A stretch of 64,000 nucleotides of DNA from Omphalotus guepiniiformis (Eukaryota > Basidiomycota > Agaricomycetes > Agaricales > Omphalotaceae). Shown in pieces: positions 12,252 to 24,014 of the stretch (the stretch's first letter is position 1; each line of letters begins with the position of its first letter). Where the stretch lies: assembly GCA_028554645.1 (NCBI GenBank), contig JAQOOI010000022.1:1364001-1428000 (forward strand), given 5' to 3'. Made by a program: the position numbers and the translations under genes. Under the pieces are notes generated by a model. The model saw only the letters and a program-made list of their open reading frames with translations. It searched no databases and was not told where the DNA came from.

Positions 12252-12429
12252 GATTGATGAAACGGTAAATAAAGGCGCTGACAGTGAGAGACGGTCGAGG
12301 GGTCGAGAGGGAGAAGTATGTATGCAGTCACGTGCACCAAGCTACTCTTGTCCGAGTCGAGTCGGACTCCGACTCGGACTGTCTGTACAGTAACACTGTA
12401 TATCTTTCGTCTGGTCTTCATTCGCCACC
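12252..12429. promoter_or_regulatory. Bidirectional promoter, arrestin-like / POP3
   Basis: This 178 bp region lies between start codons on opposite strands. It contains TCACGTGC at 12328-12335 (77 bp from one ATG, 95 bp from the other) and a dense inverted repeat at 12351-12378. The POP3 ATG sits in a strong Kozak-like context, CGCCACCATG. Confidence 0.6.
12351..12378. repeat. Nested inverted repeat in the arrestin/POP3 promoter
   Basis: GAGTCGGA, C, TCCGACTC (12359-12375) is a perfect 8 bp inverted repeat with a one-base centre. TCCGAGTC (12351-12358) also pairs with GACTCGGA (12371-12378). Confidence 0.8.
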
Positions 12430-13574
12430 ATGTCGGCTAAAGTGCACACCAACGTTACTAACCGTGAAAAGTCTAAGCAAAGAGAAAAGAAGGTCGTGTA
12501 CAAAGGAGTGCTCGATAATCCCTTTCGCATCCGCTGGTACGAGATTCCTCCACCCTGGCTACTTGGTACTCATGTCTATAAAGGCCATCAGTACCTGTGA
12601 ATCTGCAAAATCTTGTTCTTGCACAGGTTGTGTCACTACTGGACAGCGTCGCGCCCTACCGGGCCCTTCACGACCAGGCTAATCGGAAGCGCAAACGGGA
12701 GCAGAAACCTGTAACAGATCGTGTTAAAAAGAAACGAATTATTCAGAAACATTTGATGCATTCAGATGAACACGCCAGCCAGGAATTACGTACCTCACCA
12801 GAGACGGGTTCAACTGAGCCGGCTTCGGGCGAAAACAGCATGCAGGTAGATGGATTAGCTGTCGAGTCGCCTCCCATACTGGAACATGTCACGGCTGGTA
12901 TCAACGAAGTTACGAGGCGACTCGAAGCAATGGGAAAAGCACGTCGTATCGCTACTTTATCAACATCCGACGTATCTGTCTCGCCTCCGCCTACTCTTAA
13001 ACTGGTGTTTGTCTGCCGTGCCGATGTTGATCCTCCAACCCTAATAGCCCACATTCCTCATCTGGTAGCGGCTTGCAACTCTGTTCAAACTTCAGATCCT
13101 CTCATACTGGTACCTCTTCCCAAGGGATCCGAGCTCACGTTGGCACAATTGATGGGAATGCGGAGGGTGGCGATACTGGCATTAGATGTGAGTCTATCTA
13201 CCAGTCTGATAAAATCCAGCGATTTTGAACATACAACTGTAGAAAGATACGCCTGGGTTATCGAGTATCCTTTCCTTGGTTAGTTCAGTGCCAATATTGT
13301 CGGCCAACTGGTTGTCTACTCAAAGTGCAGCTGCGACGGAGAGAAATTCCTTGGGCATGATACCAACACATATTAAGCAGCTACGAACAACTTCCCCAAA
13401 GGACATGAAGGCAGCCAAAGAAGAGAGGGCTACAGGAAGGGCTGCAGCAAAACAGAAGAGAGTTCAAGTCAAGAGTAGTGCCAAACAACCTTCAAACGTG
13501 CAAACAGGTATGTCGCCGAGGTCGCATTCTCTAACACTGCTGATTGTATCATACTAGCGGGCGGATCTTCATGA
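12430..13574 (+). CDS. POP3: RNase P/MRP subunit POP3
   Basis: Four exons (12430-12536, 12584-13187, 13243-13507, 13558-13574) encode 330 residues. The N-terminal stretch REKKVVYKGVLDNPFRIRWP is typical of fungal Pop3. The middle region is L7Ae-like: LKLVFVCRADVDPPTLIAHI, then a Leu-rich segment, then a stretch around LMGMRRVAILAL. After the third exon starts, TPGLSSILSLVSSVPILSANWL completes the domain. A basic helical tail follows. Pop3 is a protein subunit of RNase P and RNase MRP, which process tRNA and rRNA precursors in the nucleus. All introns are GT-AG and frames agree across each junction. The last exon adds only five residues. Confidence 0.82.
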
Positions 13575-13849
13575 ACAAGCTTGGCATCCTGACGCGTCGA
13601 TGCACTATACTGAACAGCTTTTACTGCAACAGGGTAGGATCGTGTAACGATGCGCAACTAGATGAATCTTTTTAGGCCGAATATAATTTTGTATCATGTC
13701 TAGACCTATGCATCGCTGGAGGTACATAGAATAGAACCATGCATTACGACGCGTACTCGAAAATTATGTACATAATAACTGATACTGTGATACATACCCG
13801 AGTCGGATCTCGCGTCAATTTTTCTGTATTCTCGCCAATTTTCAATAAC

Positions 13850-15299
13850 ATGTTTATTGCCATCATAGGCACCCGAGGCTCTGGAAAATCTACAGTTGCA
13901 AACTATCTGGTCTCTGAAAAAGGCTTCAAGTCTATACGCTTATCCGAAGGAGCTAACAATGGCAATGCTCCCAGTCCAGAAGTAAGCGCGTCGCATTTCT
14001 TGCGGCAACATCAAAACCAAGTAGAATCTATAGGTTGTTTCGTCGACAATATCCAGGCGGTCAAACAGACGAGAGGTCTCTTCTGATAATGCTTCAAAAC
14101 ATCTCTCCTTTCTAACCTTGGATGCGACACCTCTCCCTTCCCCATCCTCATTTCCTATTGGCTCTAGTTCACATTTCTCCAATGATTTTTGTCTATCCTT
14201 CAGTTCAGCTGAAGAAATTTTGGACCATGTCACCCGAAATTGGCGCACAGATTTTGTCACAACGGACCTCTATGCGCGGGACATGATCGAAATCTTCACG
14301 AAGAGGCCCTTCTTCATGCTTTTGAGTGTGGATGCGCCAATTTCTCAAAGATTCAAGCGGTCAAACAAGTGAGTTTTCGTCCATACTTCCCGTGCCTTTG
14401 AAACAATTCCTTGCACATCCAGGTCTGTATCTCTGGAAGATTTCGTACGTGAAGATGATGATATTCGATTCGGTATCGACAAGGCCTCGTTGGCTCAAAT
14501 GTCGGATTTGGTCAATCTTCATGTAGTCAACAAGTTTGAGAGCGTATCTGTTCTTCAATCCCATATCGATGCTCTCGATCTACTCAATCCTCTGCATCTA
14601 AGGCCGGATTGGGATACTTATTTTATGGTGCGATAGTCTCTCGTCGATTGCATGTTTGTGATAATTACATTTCATAGACCTTGGCCTCTCTTGCTTCCCA
14701 ACGGTCGAACTGTATGAAACGACGTGTTGGAGCTATATTAGTCCGTGATAAACGAATTGTAGCTACAGGGCAAGTTCCACCTATTACTCTGATATGAGAA
14801 GTCCTCCGAATCGTTGAAAGCAGGTACAACGGAACACCGCGTGGAGTGCAGAATTGCTCTGAGGGCGGTTGTGCACGTTGTAATGGGTACTCGAGTTTTA
14901 CCGATGAATTAGGGGAATGTGTCTGCCTGCACGCAGAAGAGAATGCTCTTCTGGAGGCAGGGAGAGAGCGGGTAGGCAAAGGATCTGTATTGTACTGCAA
15001 TACGTGGGTCCTCTGCTTTCAGACCACCAGAACATTAATCTCATTATTCTTTAGATGTCCATGTTTGAAATGCACCATCAAAATTATTCAGACAGGAGTG
15101 AAGGCCGTTGTGTACAATCTATCTTACAAAGTGTATGTCTGCTTGATAGACGAGTCTCCCTGTGTCTCATTTTGAGCCTCCATCTAGAGATGCTGCTTCG
15201 GCAAAACTATTCGAAGAGGCAGGTGTAGAGCTGAGGAGATTCAATCCAGCGAGTCATGTGGTGACTGGATTTGATGGTTCCGAGCTAGATTCGAATTGA
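13850..15299 (+). CDS. DCD1: Deoxycytidylate (dCMP) deaminase with N-terminal P-loop domain
   Basis: Seven exons (13850-13981, 14034-14368, 14423-14627, 14678-14769, 14824-15003, 15055-15132, 15188-15299) give 377 residues. The C-terminal 150 residues hold the deaminase zinc site: HAEENAL (His ligand and catalytic Glu, near residue 291) and TCPCLKC (Cys ligands, near 315-321), as well as TGYNGTPRG. The enzyme turns dCMP into dUMP for thymidylate synthesis. The N-terminal half is a nucleoside-kinase-like domain starting with an intact Walker [10 protein letters not shown] (residues 7-15). Fungal Dcd1 proteins carry such an N-terminal extension, so the fusion itself is known. Intron 4 (14770-14823) has a GC donor; no GT donor gives the invariant TGYNGTPRG. 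The gene converges on TTI1, with 43 bp between stop codons. Confidence 0.93.
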
Positions 15300-15342
15300 A
15301 TGCCTTGGGCTGATTATTGAGAAGTCTTCCCAAAGAAATATT

Positions 15343-18300
15343 CTATTCTTCTATCGTTTGGAATATTTGTAGTACGTTCTGCCATATATCCCATTTGGAC
15401 TCATGCAAAAACTCTGTGGATGAAGCTTTGAGTTGCCCTGCGGTCGAATAGAGTGCCAACCACACCGCGTCAGGATTTGTCCTCGCCGCAGCTACATATA
15501 ACTCTCTCGCACATTTCTGGAGTTCCGCAGAGGCTTGAGAGTGCAAGAAGCGACGGAAAGAGACGACGACCTGCCAATTTGAAGCATCCTGAGGGTCTAC
15601 TTGGGCTAGAGCAGCGGTCATTGTCTTAATGATAGATCGATATAGGCGATGCGAATGTGTGTAAACGGATTCTGTCCCTACACCTCCGGGTCCTCGACGC
15701 GAAAGAGCATTCATACTGTCAGCGACCTCCAATTTCGCAAGCATAGCAGAGAAACGAGGCCAGACGTCATCCCAAATTTTGCGAAACATGAAACCTCCCA
15801 TATGCGTGGCCAAGGCTTCAACCAGGCCAGCGGCGGCACTCACTACGAATATTTCTGAATCGCCCAGTCGATTCAAGATGAACGGCCATGCCGAATGAAT
15901 AGAAGGCATGAGAGCGGATTCTGGCAATACAGGGACGGACGATCCTAGTAGCGCCAGAATTCTAGCACGGATGACCGGGGACCCGTGTGTCAGGAAGAAC
16001 ATTGAGCGCATGACAATCTGCTTCGTGAGCGATTGCGATGGCGTTGGGGCAATCTCTCTGTCCGAATCATCCAAATCTGCGTTATCTGGCCTGTCAGCAC
16101 CTTTTCCCTTGTCTCCACTTTCACTTTCACCCCAAGCCCTGCGAGGTGCAGGTCCGTAATCCTCATCGTCAGCTTCTACTGGCGTATCATTTCGTTTGGC
16201 AAACCACTGGAAGAACTCCTCGAACTCCTTGTCATCCTTCTGACTATTTTGAGGGGAAGGCATTGTCTTCCGATTCGCCCTAGTAGACATTTCTTCTATC
16301 CGAATAACATTGATTACTTCATTCAAGACCTGAACGAGTCCTTCAACGATGACTTCATACCCGTGGAAATCGTCGAGCCGATCAAAACATTCCTCGACCA
16401 CGTCTCCAGCTCGTTCAACGATATTATTGCCGACTAGACGAATCATTATTGCCAAGACTTTCGTAGCATCTACGTCAAGCCAACGTCTCGTGAGACGGCG
16501 TGATACTGAGTCGAGGACGTAGTCAAAGTTGGAGTGTAAGAGGTTAGCAGGGGTGGCGTAAGATGCACAGACAGTAACGAAGTTTAAGGCAGCGGATGCG
16601 GTTTCCGAAAGGAAAGATAGTGGAGAGACAAGACCGTGAAGGATGGGATAAAGTGCGTAAATTAGCAGAAGAGTGAACTTCGCCTGAAGAACACCAGATG
16701 TAACTGAGATCAACTGAAGGGATAGAGCCTTATGAAGCATCGGCTGAGAGGAGGTGCGCTGCTTCAATGGTACAAGGCGAGTAATCTTGAGGGTTTCATG
16801 GAGAGGAACCAGACCCCGGACGTGTTGAACAGGGTTCGATATATCCTCGTCTCGAGCAACTGGCGGTACTTCAGCTATGTCCTTCTCAACTTCATCCCAC
16901 AACTGAGCAGTACTTCTTGCCAACCCACGGGCTAGTTTCTCTAGCCTTTTACTCCTGGGAACATCTAGGGGGCTAGTGGATGGATCTGAGAAGAGAGAAG
17001 TTCCCGAGATGCCCTCGAGCAGCCGACACGCGCACCACATTCCCGCAACAGCTCTGGTATCTTGCCCTTCCTGACCGACACTGACAAACCACTCCACTGC
17101 AGAGAGGCCACTGTCACCAGCTGCCTGTCCAAGGGCATGGAACATCCGTACCAATGCATCATAGGTACTGTTAGAGGACACATTCTTCAATGTAGGCTGA
17201 GGGAATACAACCCTTTGAGAGCCTTCTGGATCATTCTCGAGCATCAATTGGGCTGCCGAGGTGCGAGTGATAGTTACAGGTGGATTGACGAACTCCATTA
17301 CGGATAACAGACTCCAGCCCCACTTTTCAATTCCACCGTTGGGGCCAAGGAGTCTACCTATCTCAGAAGATATCGAACTTAAACCAGCACCAGCAACCTC
17401 TTTACCTGGTTTTGATGAAGCTAGTCGACATACAGCTTCAATGATGCCTGCGATGTGCTCTACCTTGGCATCGGCATGAGAAGGCAAAAGAAGTGGTAGA
17501 GCAACAAGATTATCCCGGGTAATTCGCATCAGTGTTTGCAACAGGGAGTATTGTGCTTTGGAGGATGACGCGAGAAGTCCTAGGAGAGCGATAGAAGCTT
17601 TATTCGAAACATCAGGGTAGTCCGAATTGAACAAGGCGAGAAGATAAGACAACAGAAGAGGTTGAGTTTGTTGCATAGTAGTCGGGGTGGTTCGTAGAAT
17701 ACACGCTGAGAAATCAGCCAGTGCAAGAAGGGCCGACGGAGTAGAGTGTTTGACAAGTGGTGACAGGGTCTTTATAGCAATATGTAGCTGTGAGGATGTA
17801 CCACGGAGCCAAGATGGCGTCCGCGAAGTACCATAACGACCTTTGTCGGCGGATTGCGCATTTATATGCGGCTCAGAAAGTAGTTCGGTAAGCTCTTCAA
17901 TTTCTTCGACAGAGACAATGACACCATCTCTGATGCAGACTTCATCGCCTATCGACCTCACTATGACCTCTCGCAAGACTTCCAACGTTTTAGCGACAAC
18001 ATCTCCCCTTGTCCACCCAGTAGAACCAGATCCGCCGAGAGCAATCTTGCACATTGTGCTCACGACACCAGGAAGGACGGACACAATCACGTCATCAGGG
18101 AAGTACAGATTGAGCATGATTAGCAAGAGATCAAGCGAGATCTTTTGCAGAGATAATCGACGTGATTCGGCCGTTATCAAGACCGCGTTCAAACATTGAC
18201 CAAGTATTGGTACAAAGCGGGTGTCTTGAGCACGCTCCTTGAACATATTCATCCGGGAAAGAGCTTGTGTTGGTGTCAACGGTCCACCCTCATTATCCCT

Positions 18301-18802
18301 TCGTCGTAATAAAGCGAAAAGGCACTGAGCTGCAGCCTCCTTGGTCTCATCGTCGCGCTCCTTTCCTTTTCCTTTGGTCTCTATTCCTCCAAGGACTGAT
18401 CCACAGAGCATAAAAATGTGCTCCCAATCCATCACATCGCATTCCCACCACCAATCTTCACATAGTATACTCAAAACGATGAGAATTCGCTCCAGAACCT
18501 GGTCTGAAATTGCAGAGGAAGTGTTGCGCTTGAGTATTGTAGAGATCGGGAAGAACGTGTATTTGATGAGAGAAATATCGAGAATATGTCCCGAAGACCG
18601 CAAAGTTCGTAGCGTATCAATCAAGTGGCCTAATAGTTTTATAACGTTTGGAGTGGAAGATGGCGTTAAAGACGAAGAGCCCAGAAGAGGTACACAGATA
18701 GGTTTCAGCTAAGACGGAGAAGTGTATCAGAGATTCGAACAAAGGAAGGAAAGTTGTCTCGCGTACCTGTTGGAATGCTGCTTGAGATACAGTTGGGTCC
18801 AT
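15343..18802 (-). CDS. TTI1: TTI1, subunit of the TTT (Tel2-Tti1-Tti2) complex
   Basis: A 12-codon first exon (18802-18767) is joined to one very long exon (18708-15343) by a GT-AG intron, giving 1133 residues. The junction reads AAFQQ then LKPICVPLL, the usual Tti1 start. The N-terminal region has YTFFPISTILKRN and the Trp-rich LCEDWWWECDVMDWEHIF, which are typical of the family. The rest is HEAT-like helical repeats with an acidic, low-complexity insert near residue 800. Tti1 acts with Tel2 and Tti2 as an Hsp90 co-chaperone that matures PIKK kinases (TOR, ATM, ATR and relatives). The gene is divergent from PABA synthase across 246 bp that contains a TCACGTGA palindrome 67 bp from the TTI1 ATG. 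Confidence 0.9.
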
Positions 18803-19048
18803 TGGAACTCCTTCCTTCCAAGGACTTGGAATTGATAACTTAGTGAACCAAAGCTGGGGACTGGCTTCTCACGTGACACTAATGGTGAGTTTTACCTCGG
18901 TCTACTACGATAAATTTAGTGAACTGCATCTTATACATAGACCGACATGCGATAAAGTCCTCGTCCTTCTCTACTAAATCTTCTGGATACATGGTCTTAT
19001 AATCACTATCTGTCGCTATTTTACCTCTCAGATAATACGCTTCTCCAC
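18803..19048. promoter_or_regulatory. Bidirectional promoter, TTI1 / PABA synthase
   Basis: This is 246 bp between opposite start codons. It contains the perfect palindrome TCACGTGA at 18869-18876. Confidence 0.55.
18869..18876. promoter_or_regulatory. TCACGTGA palindrome (E-box, Cbf1/USF-like)
   Basis: This perfect 8 bp palindrome lies 67 bp upstream of the TTI1 ATG and in the promoter shared with PABA synthase. Binding by a bHLH factor is inference from the motif. Confidence 0.55.
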
Positions 19049-21369
19049 ATGACTATCGATGCGGCTCCCAGATTACTTCTTATTGACTCATACGATTCTT
19101 TCACGTACAAGTATGTTTTTCGAGATTAAGCCCGCCTACAGCTCGGTGCTAACGAATACAACCTTGCTTCTCTTTTTCGTCGTGCGATTCCCGGATGCTC
19201 GATATATGTAATCAAGAACGACCGGTTCACGATAGATAAACTACTTCCTCTTCTCAAAGGTTTTTCAGCCCTGATCGTTGGTCCCGGTCCTGGCTCTCCG
19301 GACAATCCCCATGATATTGGAATCGTGAAAGACCTCTGGAAAATTTCCGATGAATACCTTCTACCTATATTCGGCGTCTGCCTAGGTCTTCAAAGCCTCG
19401 CCGTCGAGTGTGGAGCGCAACTTAAACGCCTAAAAGTTGTGAAGCATGGTCAGGTTTCGCATATTCCCCACACAGGCAAGGATCTATTTGAGGGTGTAAA
19501 GGACGTTGCTGCAGTGAGGTATCATTCCCTCCATGCGGTAGTAACCCCCGGTGGCGAGATAGAGCCTCTAGCATGGGCTGACGACTCAAGCGAGAACGGT
19601 GTCGTTCTAATGGCCGCTAGACACAAAACTCGTCCATTCTGGGGTGTACAGTATCACCCTGAGTCAGTTCTCACAGATGGAGGCGGTTTGCCGGTTCTTC
19701 AAAACTTTTGGCGACTTGCTAGACAGTGGTCAAAAGCCAGAGGTAGACCCGTTTATGCGCTTACTTCTTCCGCGAGAGAAATTCTTGGACATCCTTGGCC
19801 TCACATAGAATCATACATAATTCCGCCCTCTCCCTCGATATCCCAACTTCGCGTTGATACGGCCATTCTCGATCTACCCAGTGGGCTATCTATACCATCT
19901 ATCTGCGAGACTTTAGGGGCGTGTGATGAAGGCTCTCCGTTTGTTATCCTGGACTCTGCGGCAGCACCTGGCCGATACTCGATCATAGCATCCCTATATC
20001 CTGCATCGCTGCAGATTTTATACTCTGTAGACGAATCCTTTGTAACACTCAAGTGCAATGGCAGAGTTACGCACGAGTCTCTGAGAGGCTGTGATATCTG
20101 GTCTTGGTTATCCACTTTTATGATGGGCAAGGCGGTAGAAGGAGGGCGTCCAGAAATCCCTTTCTGGGGTGGCTTAATAGGCATGTTAAGCTACGAGCTT
20201 GGTGTCGATTCCCTCGGTGCTCCTCTACGGCCGCATCAAAGGGAAAAGAACCCTCACTACGATGTGAATCTTGTTTTTGTCGAGCGAAGCGTCGTTGTCG
20301 ATGTTTTGACAGGCAAAGTATACGTGCAGTCAATTCTTCCTGAAGATGCTACATGGATAAAAGAAACGTTTTCCAGGCTGCGTGAGAGTTCTAGCAGTTC
20401 GACAGAAGGAGTACTGAAACAATCCAGCTCCGCGACGGTGCAGCTACCTGACAGGTCTGAATATATTTCCAAAATCCAAAGCGCCCAAGCATACCTCCGC
20501 TCCGGAGACTCTTACGAGCTCTGCTTGACGGCGCAGACCCATTTAACTGTTCCTCGCACTATATCATCTTGGGAACGATACAAACTTCTTCGTAAAGCAA
20601 ATCCTGCACCTCATTCAGCCTATCTGCGCCTGCATCCCACTACCTTCCTTTCATCCTCTCCTGAGCGATTCCTCTCCTATTCTCGGCCTCCGGACTCATC
20701 ATGTCAACTCCGACCCATAAAGGGCACCATTCGCAAAGCTCCAGGTATCACCCGTGCGCACGCTGAAGAGGCATTAAGAGGTAGTCGAAAGGAGGTTGCC
20801 GAGAATCTGATGATTGTCGATCTGATACGGCACGATTTACACGGCGTCGTGGGGCTGGATGTCGACGTTACACAGTTCTGCGGTGTTGAGGAGTATGAGA
20901 CAGTTTGGCAAATGGTCAGCGTGATTGAAGGAAGGCTGCCCCCAGGGGCCTCCAATCATCAAGTGGGCTGGAAAGTTCTCAAAAGCAGTCTGCCTCCTGG
21001 TGAGTCTATCTGGCATACATTGCTTCCGCCTTATACCAATGCAACTTCGTAGGAAGCATGACTGGCGCCCCAAAGAAGCGTAGTGTAGAAATCCTACAGT
21101 CGCTAGAGGTCGAACATAGAGGTGTTTATTCTGGTGTCTTTGGATACTGGTGTGTTGGTGGCGGCGGCGATTGGTCCGTTGTGATTCGCAGTTGTTTTAA
21201 ATATGAAGATCCTGTGGATTCGAAGGATGATGATGGTTCCGAGCGATGGAATGTGGGAGCTGGTGGCGCTATTACTGCTCTTTCCGATCCCGAGGCAGAA
21301 TGGGACGAGATGCTCGTCAAGCTTCAAAGCGTCCTCAGCGCGTTTGGAGTAGGAAAGCCCAGAACTTGA
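19049..21369 (+). CDS. ABZ1: Bifunctional para-aminobenzoate (ADC) synthase, PabA-PabB fusion
   Basis: Three exons (19049-19110, 19162-20999, 21053-21369) encode 738 residues. The N-terminal half is a class I glutamine amidotransferase: DSYDSFTYN, GVCLGLQ with the catalytic Cys (near residue 93) and QYHPES with the His/Glu pair (near 187). The C-terminal half is a chorismate-binding domain. Its PIKGT motif has the Lys that separates aminodeoxychorismate synthase from anthranilate synthase (PIAGT). ENLMIVDLIRHDL and SMTGAPKKRS are also present. The enzyme makes aminodeoxychorismate for folate synthesis. The first intron must run from 19111 to 19161 to join FTYN to LASLF, but it ends in AA rather than AG and repeats the exon-end TACAA. 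The second intron is GT-AG. Confidence 0.92.
19111..19161 (+). other. Apparent GT-AA intron with exon-end direct repeat (PABA synthase intron 1)
   Basis: The intron is 51 nt, starts GTATGT and has a CTAAC branch-like site 8 nt before the end, but its last bases are TACAA. The upstream exon also ends in TACAA, so the junction can slide over 5 nt. No AG acceptor gives an open frame that joins the conserved residues. Confidence 0.65.
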
Positions 21370-21791
21370 AGTTCGCGTCTGGCAAGTCATGGGTTTGGCC
21401 CGAAAACATGTCATTGGATTCAACTTCAGTGCAGTAATACACACGATTGACATTCGACATTAATAATGTTCGCAGCATACATTTGATATGGTTGTATTAA
21501 ATATAATATACTAACCTGTCTTACTGGTGCCATGTTGCGACGACTGTACCCATGTGTGCCCTGTGGCCCAAACAAAACCGCAGCGGCCTTGATGTTCATG
21601 AAAGAACAGGTCCTTCAATGACTGAAGCAATAATTGCTTTTGGTAGGCGTGGTCTTAGGCCTTCAAAGCTTCGCCTTTCTCATATCTGTCTTTGATGAGT
21701 GGCAGGCTAAGGCGATGAGGGCGAACTTCAGCCCGTGCAATGTGCATACGCGGCAGGAAGGGACTGCAAGAATCAACTAACACGAGACCAT
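21370..21791. other. Convergent 3' region, PABA synthase / RSC9
   Basis: This is 422 bp between two facing stop codons. Only short chance ORFs are present. Confidence 0.4.
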
Positions 21792-23830
21792 TCAATTTGT
21801 TTCTTCAAGCGCGGCATCCATCATTTCTGTGATCCAGCTCATCAGAATATCGTCTTTGATCTCAATGCCCTCCATTAGCCTCCTGACAGAGACAAATGCT
21901 TTCTTGCCTCTTCTTTGCCCTTCCCGATCGACATCAGACGCTCCGCCTTCTGCTCCAACTATCACATCCGCCTCGTCCATTTCCTCGACTATGCCAGGGA
22001 AGCCGAAGTGATCACCATCAATGCGCGGAGCAGCTTCAGTTTCAGCAAACGAGGCGCGAAACAGAATTCGGATACATAACAGAGCAGTGAGAGAGCTGGA
22101 AGGAGGGTCTACTGCTGGCTTGGTGTAATTTATGACCGTGCTTCGTGGAAGAGGTGGGGTGCGGATCGTGGGATTTGGATCAGGGTAGGGAGAAGAAGGA
22201 GACGATAGCGTAATTGTATCACTCTGGGATGGATGTCTATCGGGATTGTGCTGGCTCCACAAGTGTGTGAGGACGTGAGCACGCAGCGATTGTTTGGAGA
22301 CTGGACTCTTTGAGCACTTAGACCACAAACAAGGGGACTCTGAAGCTTCGATAGCTTCAAGATGCTGTAAAACATGCTCGCAAAGTTCCTTTGGTGAATT
22401 AAATGCAGGCGTTGGACATTGAGAGCGATCCCACTGGCATTTCAGTCTTTCTGCCACGACCATATCTTTGCGCCGGTCGACACCACGAACTATGAAGCGC
22501 TGCGGTGGCCCTGGTAGGACCATGGCTTGCGCTTGTGGGAAGACGAAATTAACGTTTTTAATGACATCCGAAGCGACAAGGAGAGGGTATTTTTCTTGGT
22601 GAGGTAAGAAGACGTCCTTATAGAGATTCCAAAAATCGACCTGGGTCAGCTCGCCATCAGGCTTGGCGACAAACATAGTTTTCATCCTAATCCCAAGATT
22701 GATAGGATAAATATCTTGAGCGAAAGACCTGCTTACCAGTCATAACATCTTTGCGGTTCAGGCGTTGACAGCAAACTTTCGAGCTCTGCTTGAGAGAGTT
22801 CATGATTGCGAGTTGAAAGGATGGTGGAAGGTACGGTTTGTATAGTACCTGTAATATCAAGGGTGACTGTTTCCCGAATTTGCTCGGCACTGAGCAAGCT
22901 AACAAGGAGCCTCAGTACACTCGGCATAGACGGGTTGGTGAGGAAAGCCTTCGCCATCGCGGGATGTGATAGATGAGCATATAGATAATTCAGAGATGCC
23001 TCTAACAATGGCTTGTCTGTGAACAAAGGCAAGTATCTGATAGAGGCAGTCAGAGCGGGAGAACCGGGTGTGAGTTGTGCTGAATTTTGAGTGTTGGAAA
23101 ACAACTGGGAAAGGGCGACGAGCGCTGCTATTATAAGCGACCTATTGGAACAATCGGAAGCAATTCGAAGAATTGGGTATAGAGGACTAGATCTCGGCGG
23201 AGAAGAATTGGGAGGCAGGATGAACCCTGGAGCAACCGCATGGAATAGTTCGACAACATGTAAAATAAATTCACTGTTTTCGTCGGCATTCGGATCCAAG
23301 TTGTGCAAAGCGTTCAGAATAAGAGGCATAGTATGAGGGTGCCCAGCGAGTTCTGCGCTATTTCGCTCCAGTAAAGACGCGTTCCGTAGAATGAACAAAG
23401 ACTCTAACGCGTGCCGGCGTCGTCGAAGCAATTCGGAAGAGGGAGAGAAGATATGCTGCAGCTCTGTCGTTTCCTTGTATCCCGTTGTTGCATACCACTC
23501 TGGCCATTCATATAACGCGTCCATCAAGCCTGGTATGCCGCGTAGTAGGAATTGTTCGTTGTGGCATAATCGACAAAGACGATCAAGGGCCCAGGTTATT
23601 TCACTATCGATACCAGAACGAAGGGAGAGTGTCATTCGGTTGTTTGGCACAGCTTCAGTATACCAGCCTGCCAGGAATAATAACGTCAAGGATCCGAATG
23701 TTTGAACTATGCGAGGTCACTCACGTTCATAGTCATCTGTCACATTTGGGCCACGAACAGGAGGCTGAGCAACATAAGATGCCGGGCGATAGTACGTTGT
23801 AGTAGCTGCCCGATTTCCGTAGGTGGCCAT
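21792..23830 (-). CDS. RSC9: RSC9-like chromatin remodelling subunit
   Basis: Three exons (minus: 23830-23725, 23667-22737, 22686-21792) give 643 residues. The first exon starts MATYGNRAATTTYYRP and joins in frame to RWYTEAVPNNRMTLSL. The central 300 residues are armadillo/HEAT-like helices (SEITWALDRLCRLCHNEQFL, LRGIPGLMDALYEWPEW), as in the Rsc9/ARID2 family. Near residues 428-455 is a C2H2-type finger (CQWDRSQC ... CEHVLQHL), followed by a second Cys/His group (CLWSKC ... HVLTHL). Rsc9 is a subunit of the RSC/PBAF class of SWI/SNF remodellers in the nucleus. I see no ARID domain. All introns are GT-AG. A TCACGTGA palindrome lies 67 bp upstream of the ATG. Confidence 0.85.
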
Positions 23831-23896
23831 GTTGCCCTCGCGTCAAGAAGCTTGTCAGGCGCTGGCCACCCCAGGCGTTTAGCGCTCAGCATCAGT

Positions 23897-23904
23897 TCAC
23901 GTGA
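23897..23904. promoter_or_regulatory. TCACGTGA palindrome upstream of RSC9
   Basis: This is the same 8 bp palindrome as at 18869 and lies at the same 67 bp distance from the ATG of the minus-strand gene. It falls in the 184 bp between RSC9 and the stop of the F-box gene. Confidence 0.5.
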
Positions 23905-24014
23905 CTCAACCTGTAAGTAAATGCAACTTTCTCTATACGAATAACCTATAACATATGAATACATTGTCGTATCTTACACGGAATGAAGCACTACATAGAA
24001 GGGAGAATCAGCGC

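Noticed and set aside
15908..16437. Plus-strand ORFs of 81-134 codons inside TTI1
   Set aside because: They are antisense shadows of a long conserved exon.
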